Source of the DNA: Aquificota bacterium
GTDB taxonomy: Bacteria > Thermosulfidibacterota > Thermosulfidibacteria > Thermosulfidibacterales > Thermosulfidibacteraceae
DNA length: 29,836 nt
Assembly: GCA_015494645.1 (NCBI GenBank)
Contig: WGAU01000007.1
Coordinates: 1-29,836, forward strand
Direction of reading: 5' to 3'
Position numbers and translations under genes: made by a program. Below are positions 1 through 7,910 of this stretch, one piece after another (positions within the stretch are counted from its first letter, which is position 1; each line of letters begins with the position of its first letter). The notes under the pieces were generated by a model. It did no database searches. It was given only the letters and a program-made list of their open reading frames with translations, and was not told the DNA's origin.

Positions 1-19
1 AGATGTGTATAAGAGACAG
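1..19 (+). other. Nextera/Tn5 mosaic-end adapter (not genomic)
   Basis: The first 19 bases read AGATGTGTATAAGAGACAG, identical to the transposase mosaic-end sequence used in Nextera libraries. It sits at the extreme end of the window and inside the reading frame of the helicase gene that runs off this edge. It is residual library adapter left on a contig end, not a transposon in the organism. Genomic sequence should be taken to start at about base 20. Confidence 0.97.
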
Positions 20-1065
20 GCGTAGACAAAGGGAATCAGTTCAGCATCTTGGCTGAGCTTTTCCTTCACTTTTGATGTCCAGTCCTCCCCTCCTGCAACG
101 ACTCCCTGTTCAGTGCAGATTTCGTTGGTTAGCTCCTTTAGTTTGTTGAGGGCCTCTGCGTAACCGGAAACACGCAGGTAACAGTGCTCTATTTCTGCTT
201 CCTTTAGTTGATGCCAGGCCTCTTTGAACTTGTTAAAAAGACCCACCACGTATGGAGGGATTTCTCCTTTGAACCTTGACTGGATTGTACGTAGGATTCT
301 TTCTGGGGCTTGCTTTTCAAGGTCTATTTTTGCTTCGGAGATTCTCTTTCCCGTGGATTCTTGCAGTTTCTGGTAAGCCTTTTTGTATTTTTCTCTTAAG
401 GTTTCTATGTCTGTGTAGCTTGGTGTAAAAGATGCTACTCTCTTTTCGGCTATGGCGCTTTGGTATATTTCTCTAAGTCTGTTTTTTATGCCCCGCTCTG
501 GATAGAATCCGCCTCGCTCCTCTACTTCCAAGTAAGTCTTAAGTATGCCCTGCCATAGGGATTGCCCCTCTTGTAAGGTAACAAGGTGAAGAAGCCTATC
601 AAAGGCCTCGCTGAAAAGCCTGTCTCTGTCAAAAACAACCTCAAGTTCTGAGGCAAGGTCAAGTTCAAGGGACAGGCCCCGAAGGATGGAAAACAGCAAG
701 CTGTCTATGGTTCTAACCTGAAAGCTGGTGTAATTCTCAAGGATGGCGTCTATCCAGAAGGCCGCTTCTTCAGGAGTAAGGGGTTTTGAAAGCTGGGAAA
801 CGAGGGCTCTACCCTGCTGAGTGTTGAAGGCAATCTCTTTGAGGAACTTGAGGATTCTCTCCTTCATCTCTGCTGCAGCTTTGTTAGTGAAAGTGATAGC
901 CACTATGCTTCTCAGGGCCTTTTGAATGTGAATGTTAGTTGCATCGTGATTCAGCAGATCCTTAAGAAATTGGGTGTAGTTTGCAAGAAGCTCTATGTAT
1001 CTCAAAGACAGCTTATAAGTCTTACCTGCCCCTGCAGAAGCAGTGATCCTAACAAGCTCGGACAT
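20..1065 (-). CDS. UvrD/RecB (AddA-like) ATP-dependent helicase-nuclease, N-terminal part
   Basis: An open frame of about 348 codons starts at the ATG at 1065 and runs off the left edge, so the C-terminal part is missing. The N-terminus carries a Walker A motif, ASAGAGKT (residues 9-16), just after MSELVRIT. Motif Ia follows near residue 70 (AITFTNKAAAEMKERI). This order is typical of superfamily-1 helicases of the UvrD/RecB/AddA group, which unwind and resect broken DNA ends for recombination. The long, poorly conserved, charged helical stretch after residue 100 suggests the larger RecB/AddA type rather than a plain UvrD. The ATG directly follows the galE stop with no gap, and GGAGG lies inside the galE end, so the two are probably cotranscribed and translationally coupled. 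Whether a C-terminal nuclease domain exists cannot be seen here. Confidence 0.85.
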
Positions 1066-2058
1066 TTAAAGCCTCCGACTTCCTATCCCTTTGGTTTCCC
1101 ACATCCATCCGGTTTTTATTATACACTCCAAATCATCATACTTGGGTCTCCATTTCAGTATACTTTTTATTTTGTCAGCCTTAGCCACAAGCACAGGTGG
1201 ATCACCTGGCCTCCGAAAAGTTTCTTCAACAGGAAAGTCAACACCTGTCACTTTTTTCACCGCTTCAACCACCTCCCTGACAGAGTATCCTCTGCCATAA
1301 CCGCAATTAAGAACCTGCTTTTCACCACCATCTAAAAGGTAATTCATAGCCAAGATGTGAGCCTCAGCTAAATCCACTACGTGTATGTAATCCCTTATAC
1401 ATGTACCATCCGGCGTAGGGTAATCTGTACCGTAGATATAAAGTTTGTCTATCTCACCTTTAGCTGCTTTAAGGGCTCGGATAATCAGGTGTGTCGGTTC
1501 TGGATAGGCGAAACCTATCCTCCCATCTGGATCTGCCCCAGCAACATTAAAGTAGCGAAGAGATACGTAGCTAAAATCGCTATCCGATATTGCGAGATCC
1601 CTTAAGATCCTTTCCACCGTTGCTTTGCTCTCGCCGTAAGGATTTATAGGTGCAAGAGGAGCCTCCTCGGAAACGGGTATTTCAGAAGGTACCCCGTAAA
1701 CCGCCGCTGAAGAGGAAAAGATGAATTTGTTAATACCACGTTCCATCATAGCTTCAAGCAGATTTAGAGTGTTTATGACGTTGTTGCGGTAGTATTTCAG
1801 AGGATACCTAACGCTTTCAGGAACCACTATGTAAGCGGCAAAGTGCATAACCACATCCGGCTTGAAAGATGAAACAACATCAATAAGCCTTTTCTTATCC
1901 GCTAAATCGGCTTCTACAAGTTCCCCATAAAGCACAGCCCACCTATGTCCCGTAGAAAGGTTATCGTAAACAACAACCTCATGTCCGGATTCTCCTAAGA
2001 GCTTTACCACATGTGAACCAATGTATCCCGCTCCTCCGGTAACAAGCACTTTAGCCAT
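1066..2058 (-). CDS. galE: UDP-glucose 4-epimerase
   Basis: The 330-residue product is a short-chain dehydrogenase-fold epimerase that interconverts UDP-glucose and UDP-galactose for surface polysaccharide synthesis in the cytosol. The N-terminus MAKVLVTGGAGYIGSH is the NAD-binding glycine motif. SSSAAVYG and NPYGESK supply the catalytic Ser and the Tyr-x3-Lys pair, and the C-terminal RRPGDPP motif is typical of GalE. The frame stays open about 100 codons further upstream, but that part has no family similarity. The ATG at 2058 has GGAGG a few bases upstream and begins right at the Rossmann fold, so I chose it. Length matches the family. The downstream helicase gene starts immediately after its stop codon. 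Confidence 0.95.
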   Translation of the reverse strand: MAKVLVTGGAGYIGSHVVKLLGESGHEVVVYDNLSTGHRWAVLYGELVEADLADKKRLIDVVSSFKPDVVMHFAAYIVVPESVRYPLKYYRNNVINTLNLLEAMMERGINKFIFSSSAAVYGVPSEIPVSEEAPLAPINPYGESKATVERILRDLAISDSDFSYVSLRYFNVAGADPDGRIGFAYPEPTHLIIRALKAAKGEIDKLYIYGTDYPTPDGTCIRDYIHVVDLAEAHILAMNYLLDGGEKQVLNCGYGRGYSVREVVEAVKKVTGVDFPVEETFRRPGDPPVLVAKADKIKSILKWRPKYDDLECIIKTGWMWETKGIGSRRL

Positions 2059-2119
2059 TGGCACCTCCGAAAGCTTGTATCTTTTGGATGGTAGCATAGA
2101 GCCACCCACCCAACAACTG

Positions 2120-2819
2120 ATGTTTGACAGGCATGAGCAGATTAAGTACTGGGAAATGACTTTGAAGAAATATACAAAAGCACCTATGAAAGAAAGCCTA
2201 TCCATTCTGGAGAAAGAGTATGGGAAGATGGAACGGATGGGGAATTGAAGGAGAAGACTATCCCTTGGAAAGTAACTCCCTGAAGTTTCTGAAAGACGCA
2301 CTGGGCGAAGCCCAATACCTTGGTGAAATATCCCTTGAACATGCCATTTCCCTATTGCATGAACCAAAGAGAAAAGCGGATCAGTTCACCCGTCTCGTAC
2401 ACTCATATGGACAAAGCTTCGTTTACAACAAAGGATGCGTACTTATCCCTTACGGTGTAGGAACGTCCGTTTTAGGACACTTAACCCCTCCAGATACAGA
2501 AGTTCCTGTCATATGCGTGGATATAAAGTGTTTTAACAGGGTGATTGAGGTTGATGAAGTCAGTCACACGGCAAATATAGAAAATGTGGCTCAAAGACCG
2601 TTTCAGGCTGCCATACCTCAGAAACACCTTGTGGAATCTCGGATATGGAGTTGACACTCTGGAAACCTTCACCCACTGGAGCAATGTTAAGAAACCTGCA
2701 TGTTTTATAGAAGAAGCTCTCTCCAAGAACTGCTTTGCTTTCTCACTCTTCTCCCACATATATCCAACAGGTTCAAGCATTCACACCACCTTCATTTTCA
2801 AGCTCACACGGATTACATA
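2120..2819 (+). pseudogene. Remnant of FAD-linked oxidase (GlcD / alkyl-DHAP-synthase-like)
   Basis: Fragments of one protein lie in three frames. Frame A (from 2120) ends around 2230 with LEKEYGK. Frame B continues from about 2226 with RWNGWGIEGEDYPLES and reaches the FAD-binding loop VLIPYGVGTSVLGHL. Frame C (from 2584) carries a C-terminal segment, WLKDRFRLPYLRNTLW, then THWSNV and HIYPTGSS, before a stop at 2817-2819. In intact FAD-linked oxidases of the alkyl-dihydroxyacetonephosphate synthase or glycolate-oxidase type, several hundred residues separate the FAD loop from the WLKDRFRLPYLRN part. They are missing here, so there is a large internal deletion as well as a frameshift. The gene is dead. 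Its original substrate cannot be stated; neighbouring kinase remains suggest a polyol or glycerol-phosphate pathway. Confidence 0.75.
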
Positions 2820-3267
2820 ATAAAAGAAGACGGCAACTGTATCTACGTGTTTGGAAGAAAGCTCACCACCTTTGACTGGATAGCAAGAAAGATTCTATAG
2901 AAGGCATTATATTTGCTCTGGGGGAGGGACTTGAAGCAATTGGAAAAAAACACCTGTAGAAGAAACCATTGTAGCAGGAGGCGGTGCTACAAGTCGCCTC
3001 GTGTCTCAATGCATCGCTGATATACTGAACCTACCCACACCAAGACCATCCAACCCTGAAATAAGTGCCCTCGGAACAGCCATGATTTCGGCCTACTCAA
3101 CAAAGCTCTACAACAATATCAGAGATGCCGCTCTCTCAATGTCAGGACCAAAAGAAGTGTTTGAACCAGTTCCCGGAAGGTCAGAGACTTACCAAAAAAT
3201 TCATCACAGTGCAGTTAAAAGACTATCCCCGCTCTTAAAAGCGTATATAGAAATCTTAATTGCATAG
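2820..3267 (+). pseudogene. Remnant of FGGY-family carbohydrate kinase (C-terminal part)
   Basis: Only the C-terminal third of a glycerol kinase/xylulokinase-type protein can be read, in three frames. YVFGRKLTTFDWIARK is read up to a stop near 2900. IEGIIFALGEGLEAIGK is read from 2897. A shift at a run of seven A residues (2944-2950) then leads to EETIVAGGGATSRLVSQ and the stretch NPEISALGTAM, ending at the stop at 3265-3267. The GGGA and PEISALG motifs are the ATP-site and C-terminal signatures of FGGY kinases. The N-terminal sugar-binding domain is absent. The fragment follows the FAD-oxidase remnant directly, so the two were probably one degraded operon with a deletion across their junction. 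The exact left boundary of this remnant is uncertain. Confidence 0.72.
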
Positions 3268-3268
3268 A

Positions 3269-3298
3269 TTGACAGAAAGCTACCCTGGCCTATATATA
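3269..3298 (+). promoter_or_regulatory. Sigma-70-type promoter
   Basis: A perfect -35 hexamer TTGACA (3269-3274) is followed 16 bases later by TATATA (3291-3296). The alternating TATATATAAG tract also gives a -10 with an 18-base spacer. The predicted transcript start is near 3304, just ahead of AGGAGG at 3311-3316 and the GTG at 3321. It lies immediately after the last stop of the kinase remnant. Confidence 0.65.
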
Positions 3299-3320
3299 AG
3301 CTCCCATCTTAGGAGGAAAT

Positions 3321-3506
3321 GTGGTGATAAGGAAAGGAGCTTCTTTTATAGATTCTTTGGAAGAAGTGGATATTGACACACTATTTGAAAGACTTGCTGA
3401 ACTCATCAGCAAGCAGAACAAACACCGCAAAGAAAACAAAGAAGAACGCCGGGTTGATTTCGTAAAACACAGGACTGTCTTCCACCTACGCCACCAGAAA
3501 AGGTAA
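3321..3506 (+). CDS. Small hypothetical protein, 61 aa
   Basis: I do not recognise this protein. The frame starts with two GTG codons (3321 and 3324), 4 and 7 bases after AGGAGG, and is preceded by a good sigma-70 promoter, so expression is plausible. The N-terminal half contains an acidic helical stretch, SLEEVDIDTLFERLAELISK. The C-terminal half is very basic and polar (KHRKENKEERR, then FVKHRTVFHLRHQKR). There is no signal peptide or membrane segment. It lies between pseudogene remains and the converging DUF2905 gene, 9 bases away. It could be a small DNA- or RNA-binding protein, or the surviving N-terminus of a truncated longer gene. Confidence 0.5.
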   Translation: MVIRKGASFIDSLEEVDIDTLFERLAELISKQNKHRKENKEERRVDFVKHRTVFHLRHQKR

Positions 3507-3515
3507 ATCTTAATC

Positions 3516-3740
3516 TCATCTCCTAAAAAATAAATTCATAATTAAGGTAAAAAGTAAACTTAGGATTATGCATGTGGCCAGAGGGAAGTAGAAGGTGAAG
3601 TTGCCTTTTTTTATGTATACATCTCCCGGAAGCCGGCCTATGTATGGAATCTTACCGGCAAGAAACAGCAACAGGCCAAAAGCTATAAGGATAACCCCCG
3701 TCAATATCAGGAATCTTGCCATGAAGCCGAGATCGCCCAC
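3516..3740 (-). CDS. DUF2905 family small membrane protein
   Basis: A 74-residue protein with two hydrophobic segments, FLILTGVILIAFGLLLFLAG near the start and FPLATCIILSLLFTLIMNLF at the end. Between them is the loop IPYIGRLPGDVYIKKGNFTF. The G-x-LPGD-x-x-KKGNF pattern is the signature of the DUF2905 family, found in many bacteria and of unknown function. I chose the GTG at 3740, which gives VGDLGFMARF, because GGAGG lies 6 bases upstream. The internal ATG at 3722 has no such site. It is convergent with the small gene at 3321-3506 and divergent from yggS. Confidence 0.85.
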   Translation of the reverse strand: MGDLGFMARFLILTGVILIAFGLLLFLAGKIPYIGRLPGDVYIKKGNFTFYFPLATCIILSLLFTLIMNLFFRR

Positions 3741-3791
3741 AGGCCACCTCCCGTATGGCAAACTTACCGCTTTTGTAATATATAGGATGAC

Positions 3792-4487
3792 ATGAGTATT
3801 GCAAGGAACCTCATGGAAGTAAAAAGAAGAATAGAAACAGCCTGCGAAAGGGCAGGAAGGGACCCCAAGGATATAATTTTAATTGCTGTGTCTAAGACCC
3901 ATCCCCCGGAAAAGATCGTTGAAGCGGTTGAGGCTGGAGTTGAACACATAGGAGAGAATAGGATTCAAGAAGCTCTCAAAAAGCACGAAGAGTTAAAGGA
4001 TCTTAAGGTAAAATGGCATCTCATAGGTTATCTGCAAAGGAACAAGGCAAAGTATGCTGTGAAAATCTTTGATGCTATACACTCGGTAGATAGGGAATCT
4101 CTTGTGGACGAGCTTGAGAAAAGGGCTTCCAAGCTCAATAGAGTAATACCTGTTCTTATAGAGGTAAATGTGGGAGGTGAAGAGAGTAAGCATGGTATTC
4201 CACCTGAGCTTGAGGTATTGAAAAAGCTTGTTTTTTATACTTTAAAGGCAGAACACCTCAGGCTCATAGGGTTAATGACCGTGGCTCCTTATGTAGAGAA
4301 TGCAGAAGAGGTGAGATGGGTGTTTAGAAGGCTGAGGGAACTTAGAGACAGGATAAACGAAGAACTGGGGAGCGAAGTTCTGACAGAGCTTTCCATGGGT
4401 ATGAGCAATGACTTTGAAGTGGCCATTGAGGAAGGAGCCACCATGGTGAGAATAGGAACAGCCATTTTTGGCGAAAGAAACTATTAA
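3792..4487 (+). CDS. yggS: YggS/PLPBP family PLP-binding protein
   Basis: The 231-residue product belongs to the YggS/PROSC family, a single TIM-barrel domain that binds pyridoxal 5'-phosphate and keeps free PLP in balance; it has no established catalytic activity. AVSKTHP near residue 35 contains the PLP-binding lysine (K35). HIGENRIQEALKK, WHLIGYLQRNK, HSVDRE, GLMTVAP and the C-terminal LSMGMSNDFEVAIEEGATMVRIG are family landmarks, the last being the phosphate-binding region. AGGATGAC precedes the ATG. It is the first gene of the plus-strand run that continues 13 bases later into thi4, so it may be cotranscribed with thiamine genes. Confidence 0.95.
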   Translation: MSIARNLMEVKRRIETACERAGRDPKDIILIAVSKTHPPEKIVEAVEAGVEHIGENRIQEALKKHEELKDLKVKWHLIGYLQRNKAKYAVKIFDAIHSVDRESLVDELEKRASKLNRVIPVLIEVNVGGEESKHGIPPELEVLKKLVFYTLKAEHLRLIGLMTVAPYVENAEEVRWVFRRLRELRDRINEELGSEVLTELSMGMSNDFEVAIEEGATMVRIGTAIFGERNY

Positions 4488-4500
4488 AGGGAGTGGCAGG

Positions 4501-5286
4501 ATGCTTGATGAGAAGATTATAACAAGGGCTATCATTGAGAGCTATACGCAAAAATTCTTGGATACTGTGGAAACAGATGTGGCAATTGTTGGTGCTGGAC
4601 CTGCAGGTCTCACCTGTGCCTACTATTTGGCCAAAAAAGGGGTTAAGGTATCCATATTTGAGAGGAAGCTTTCCATTGGTGGGGGCATCTGGGGCGGTGG
4701 AGCCATGTTCAACGAAATTGTGATTCAGGAAGAGGCCCTTCCCATACTTCAGGAGATGGAGATAAACTATACTCCATACAAGGAAAAAGGCTACTACATA
4801 GCCAACGCCGTTGAATTTGCATGTGCTCTTGGCCTTAAAGCTATCAGGGCAGGAGCCAAGATTTTCAACCTGTGGAGCGCAATAGATGTAAAGGTTAAAG
4901 GGGAAGATGAAAGAGTCAGCGGGCTTGTTCTCCTTTGGACTCCTGTTGAGCTTACGAACATGCATGTTGATCCTATAACAGTAGAGGCCAAATACGTGGT
5001 TGATGGAACGGGGCATGATGCTGAGATAGCAAGCATTGTGGTGAAGAAACTTAAGAAAAAGCTTAACACTCCCACAGGTGATGTGATAGGCGAAAAGCCC
5101 ATGTGGGCCGAATTTGGTGAAAAAGCCACGGAAGAGTTCACCGGTGAGGTTTATCCTGGGCTTATTGTTATGGGGATGGCCGCTGTTGCCTGCTACGGTA
5201 AACATAGGATGGGTCCCATCTTTGGCGGAATGTTACTTTCCGGCAGAAAGGCAGCCAACATCATACTGGAAAAGCTCAGAGGATGA
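4501..5286 (+). CDS. thi4: Thi4-family thiazole synthase, sulfide-dependent (His) type
   Basis: The 261-residue product is a Thi4-type enzyme that makes the thiazole phosphate moiety of thiamine from NAD and glycine. The FAD/NAD fold shows GAGPAGL (residues 31-37) and the GGGIWGGGAMFNEI block; GLIVMGMAAVACYG and the C-terminal GPIFGGMLLSG are further family landmarks. At the position where yeast THI4 has its sulfur-donating cysteine, this protein has His (LTNMHVDP, H155), as in methanogen homologues that use free sulfide with iron and turn over many times. The frame opens 11 codons upstream, inside yggS. I chose ATG 4501 because GGGAGTGG precedes it and it matches the family N-terminus. The stop overlaps the next start as ATGA. 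Confidence 0.93.
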   Translation: MLDEKIITRAIIESYTQKFLDTVETDVAIVGAGPAGLTCAYYLAKKGVKVSIFERKLSIGGGIWGGGAMFNEIVIQEEALPILQEMEINYTPYKEKGYYIANAVEFACALGLKAIRAGAKIFNLWSAIDVKVKGEDERVSGLVLLWTPVELTNMHVDPITVEAKYVVDGTGHDAEIASIVVKKLKKKLNTPTGDVIGEKPMWAEFGEKATEEFTGEVYPGLIVMGMAAVACYGKHRMGPIFGGMLLSGRKAANIILEKLRG

Positions 5287-5912
5287 AGGTTCCTTTCAAG
5301 CTCTGCCTCATAACCAACAGGCATTTGGTGAAGAACAAGCCACTTATAGAAATATGCCAAAAAGCCCTTGAAGGAGGAGTTGACTGTATCATCCTCAGGG
5401 AACCGGATCTTAACGCAAAGACCCTTACCTACGTAGCCAAGCAGTTCAGAATGCTCACATCCCGTTATGGAGCCAAGCTTGTGATCAGGGACAGAGTTGA
5501 TGTAGCCATGGCGGTTAATGCCGATGGCGTGCAGTTAGGAGCAGACTCCATCCCACCGGAAGATGTAAGGAAAATCTGGAAAGGATTGATAGGTTACTCT
5601 GCCCACGGCTTAGAGGAAATTGAAAAACTACATGCGAAGGTGGACTATTTTCTGCTTTCGCCTATCTTTCATACAAAGAGCAAACCCTTGGCTAAGCCCT
5701 TGGGGGTGGAATACTTGAAGCAGGCTGTAAAGCTTTCCAAGGTGCCTGTTTACGCCCTTGGTGGGGTGAATCAGGAAAATATAAAGGATGTAATGGAGGC
5801 ATGTGCCGCCGGGGCCGCGGTTATGTCTCTATTTTTTGGAACGCAGGATCCAAAAGATGTGGCAACAAGCCTTATAGAGACAGTGGAGGGATGCAGGAAT
5901 GACCCAGCTTGA
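5283..5912 (+). CDS. ThiE/TenI family protein (thiamine phosphate synthase or thiazole tautomerase)
   Basis: A 209-residue TIM-barrel protein. ILREPDL, the stretch VIRDRVDVAMAVNADGVQLG and SPIFHTKSKPLAKPLG follow the ThiE/TenI pattern. ThiE joins the pyrimidine and thiazole phosphates to make thiamine phosphate; TenI isomerises the thiazole. GVQLG followed by the C-terminal GGVNQENIKD phosphate-binding loop are present in both. Position between thi4 and thiC fits either role. The early motif is LREPD rather than the LR-x-K usual in ThiE, so I do not assign a gene symbol. ATG 5283 overlaps the thi4 stop (ATGA), and the end overlaps thiC by 14 bases, implying coupled translation. Confidence 0.88.
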   Translation: MKVPFKLCLITNRHLVKNKPLIEICQKALEGGVDCIILREPDLNAKTLTYVAKQFRMLTSRYGAKLVIRDRVDVAMAVNADGVQLGADSIPPEDVRKIWKGLIGYSAHGLEEIEKLHAKVDYFLLSPIFHTKSKPLAKPLGVEYLKQAVKLSKVPVYALGGVNQENIKDVMEACAAGAAVMSLFFGTQDPKDVATSLIETVEGCRNDPA

Positions 5913-7176
5913 AGCTGCAAGGGCAGGTATAATCACCGAAGAGATGAAAGCTGTAGCCAAAGAGGAAGGGATAGGCGTTGAGGAGCTCAAAGAGCTTATT
6001 GCCAAAGGAGAGGTGATCATCCCCAAGAATAAAAACAGAAAGCATATGAGTAAAATACTGGGCATCGGAAAGGGTCTTAGGACGAAGGTTAATGCCAATA
6101 TAGGAACCTCATCCGACTACGTGAATTACCCAGAAGAGATAGAAAAGCTCAAAGCCGCAGTAGAAGCGGGAGCCGATGCGGTAATGGACCTGTCAACTGG
6201 CGGCGACTTGGACTACATGAGGCGTAAGGTGCTTGAAGAGTGCCCTGTGATGGTGGGTACTGTTCCCATCTACCAAGCAGCCATTGAGCAGCGCACAAAA
6301 GGTAAGCCTGTTATAAATATGGAAAAGGAACATATCTTCGATGTGATAAGAAAGCACGCAGAAGACGGAGTGGATTTTATCACAGTTCACTGTGGAGTCA
6401 CTTTGGAAAGCATAAGCCGTATGGAGAAGGAAGGCAGAGTTCTGGGGGTGGTAAGCAGAGGTGGTGCGATACTCACCGCTTGGATGAAATACAACAAGAA
6501 GGAAAACCCACTTTACGAGTACTACGACGAGCTCCTTGACATAGCTAAGGAGTACGACATGGTTCTTTCACTGGGAGATGGATTGAGGCCTGGATGCATA
6601 GCCGACGCCACGGACAGAGCACAGATACAGGAGCTTCTCACCATCGGAGAGCTCGTCCAAAGGGCGTGGGAGAAAGGGGTTCAAGTGATGGTTGAAGGAC
6701 CTGGACACGTGCCGCTTCACCAGATAGCTGCCAACATGATACTGCAGAAAAGGGTTTGCCATGGCGCTCCGTTCTATGTACTGGGACCTGTGGTTACCGA
6801 TGTGGCACCCGGCTATGACCACTTGGTTTCCGCCATAGGGGGGGCCATTGCCGCATGGCACGGCGCTGATTTTCTATGCTATGTAACGCCTTCGGAACAC
6901 CTAAGGCTCCCTACCGTGGAAGACGTTAGGGAAGGTGTTATCGCGGCAAGGATAGCCGCCCACGCAGCAGACATTGCCAAAGGTATAAAGAAAGCCGCCG
7001 AGTGGGACCTTGAGATGTCCAAAGCCCGCTGGAACCTGGACTGGGAAAAACAGCTTGAGCTGGCATTAGATCCTGTAAAGGCAAGGGCCATGCGCCAGCA
7101 AAGGCCCCCAAAAAGCGAAGAAGAAGTCTGCACCATGTGCGGTGAATACTGCGCCATAAAAATGATAAGGGGATGA
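5899..7176 (+). CDS. thiC: Phosphomethylpyrimidine synthase ThiC
   Basis: The 425-residue product is a radical-SAM-like enzyme that converts aminoimidazole ribotide to hydroxymethylpyrimidine phosphate for thiamine. VNANIGTS, DLSTGGD, FITVHCGVT, SRGGA, SLGDGLRPG and EGPGHVPL are all strongly conserved ThiC segments. The C-terminal cluster-binding cysteines are C411, C414 and C418 in CTMCGEYC, a CX2CX3C spacing; the well-studied long ThiC proteins have CX2CX4C. It belongs to the short ThiC type that lacks the N-terminal extension of E. coli ThiC. GGAGGG lies 11 bases before ATG 5899. The gene overlaps both neighbours, 14 bases at the front and ATGA at the end. I see no TPP riboswitch ahead of it. 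Confidence 0.96.
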   Translation: MTQLEAARAGIITEEMKAVAKEEGIGVEELKELIAKGEVIIPKNKNRKHMSKILGIGKGLRTKVNANIGTSSDYVNYPEEIEKLKAAVEAGADAVMDLSTGGDLDYMRRKVLEECPVMVGTVPIYQAAIEQRTKGKPVINMEKEHIFDVIRKHAEDGVDFITVHCGVTLESISRMEKEGRVLGVVSRGGAILTAWMKYNKKENPLYEYYDELLDIAKEYDMVLSLGDGLRPGCIADATDRAQIQELLTIGELVQRAWEKGVQVMVEGPGHVPLHQIAANMILQKRVCHGAPFYVLGPVVTDVAPGYDHLVSAIGGAIAAWHGADFLCYVTPSEHLRLPTVEDVREGVIAARIAAHAADIAKGIKKAAEWDLEMSKARWNLDWEKQLELALDPVKARAMRQQRPPKSEEEVCTMCGEYCAIKMIRG

Positions 7177-7910
7177 AGATGAAGGTAACTGTGCTTAATG
7201 GAAGCCCCCTTCTTGATAAAGGCAACACATCGGTAATTCTCAGTCCGTTTCTGGACGGGCTGAAGGAATGTGAAGCTGAGATAGAGACCTTTTACACAGC
7301 TAAGCTAAACATACACCACTGCACAGGTTGCTTCACATGCTGGATAAAAACTCCAGGCAGGTGCGTGTTCAGAGACGATATGGATATGGTGCTTGAATCT
7401 ATTAAAAAGGCCGATTTGCTCGTTCTCGCGGCTCCCGTTTACGTTGACGGATTCCCTGGGACTCTGAAAAATGTGTTGGATAGATCTATACCCTTGGCCT
7501 TGCCTTTCTTTGAAGTGATGGACGGACACTGCCGGCATCCACTCAGAAATGAAGTCAAGGGAAACGGAAAGATGGTCTTGGTATCCAACTGCGGCTACTG
7601 GGAAATGGACAACTTTGATCCCATGGTGGAGCATACAAAGGCCATCTGCAAGAACATACACAGGGAATTTGTCGGTAAGCTTTTGAGACCACACGGACCC
7701 GCTTTAAGGGCCATGTTGGAAAAGGGCTTTCCCGTGCAGGACGTGATTGAAGCCGCAAGGGAAGCAGGAAAGGCTGTCTGTAGATTAGGATACATACCAA
7801 AAGAGCTTGAAGAAAGGGTAAGCCGTCCCTTGCTTCCTAAAGACAAGTACGTGGAAATCACCAACCGTTACTTTGAAGAAAGGATAAGGGAGGCAAGTGG
7901 TGAGGCTTAA
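7173..7910 (+). CDS. Iron-sulfur flavoprotein, NAD(P)H-dependent FMN reductase family
   Basis: A 245-residue flavodoxin-fold protein. VTVLNGSPLLDKGNTS at the N-terminus binds the FMN phosphate and AAPVYVDGFPGTLKNVLDR is the second FMN loop. Between them C50, C53, C56 and C64 form CX2CX2CX7C, the compact [4Fe-4S] motif of archaeal/bacterial iron-sulfur flavoproteins (Isf), which shuttle electrons between ferredoxin-like donors and small acceptors. Its place directly after thiC, with ATGA overlap, suggests it could supply electrons to ThiC or another step, but this is only inferred from position. An alternative ATG at 7179 gives MKVTVLNG. The C-terminal tail overlaps fabG by 14 bases. Confidence 0.82.
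   Translation: MKMKVTVLNGSPLLDKGNTSVILSPFLDGLKECEAEIETFYTAKLNIHHCTGCFTCWIKTPGRCVFRDDMDMVLESIKKADLLVLAAPVYVDGFPGTLKNVLDRSIPLALPFFEVMDGHCRHPLRNEVKGNGKMVLVSNCGYWEMDNFDPMVEHTKAICKNIHREFVGKLLRPHGPALRAMLEKGFPVQDVIEAAREAGKAVCRLGYIPKELEERVSRPLLPKDKYVEITNRYFEERIREASGEA

Noticed and set aside
2059..2367. Upstream extension of galE by about 100 codons
   Set aside because: It has no family similarity and overlaps the oxidase remnant on the other strand; the ATG at 2058 has GGAGG and starts at the Rossmann fold.
3741..3791. TPP riboswitch or sigma-54 promoter ahead of the thiamine operon
   Set aside because: No CTGAGA or other TPP-aptamer core is seen here or before thiC. TGGCAAACTTACCGCT keeps GG and GC 10 bases apart, but its -12 element (CCGCT) lacks the TT of TTGCW.
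4342..5205. Long 287-codon minus-strand frame
   Set aside because: It is antisense to yggS and thi4, has no recognisable motifs and a shadow-like composition.
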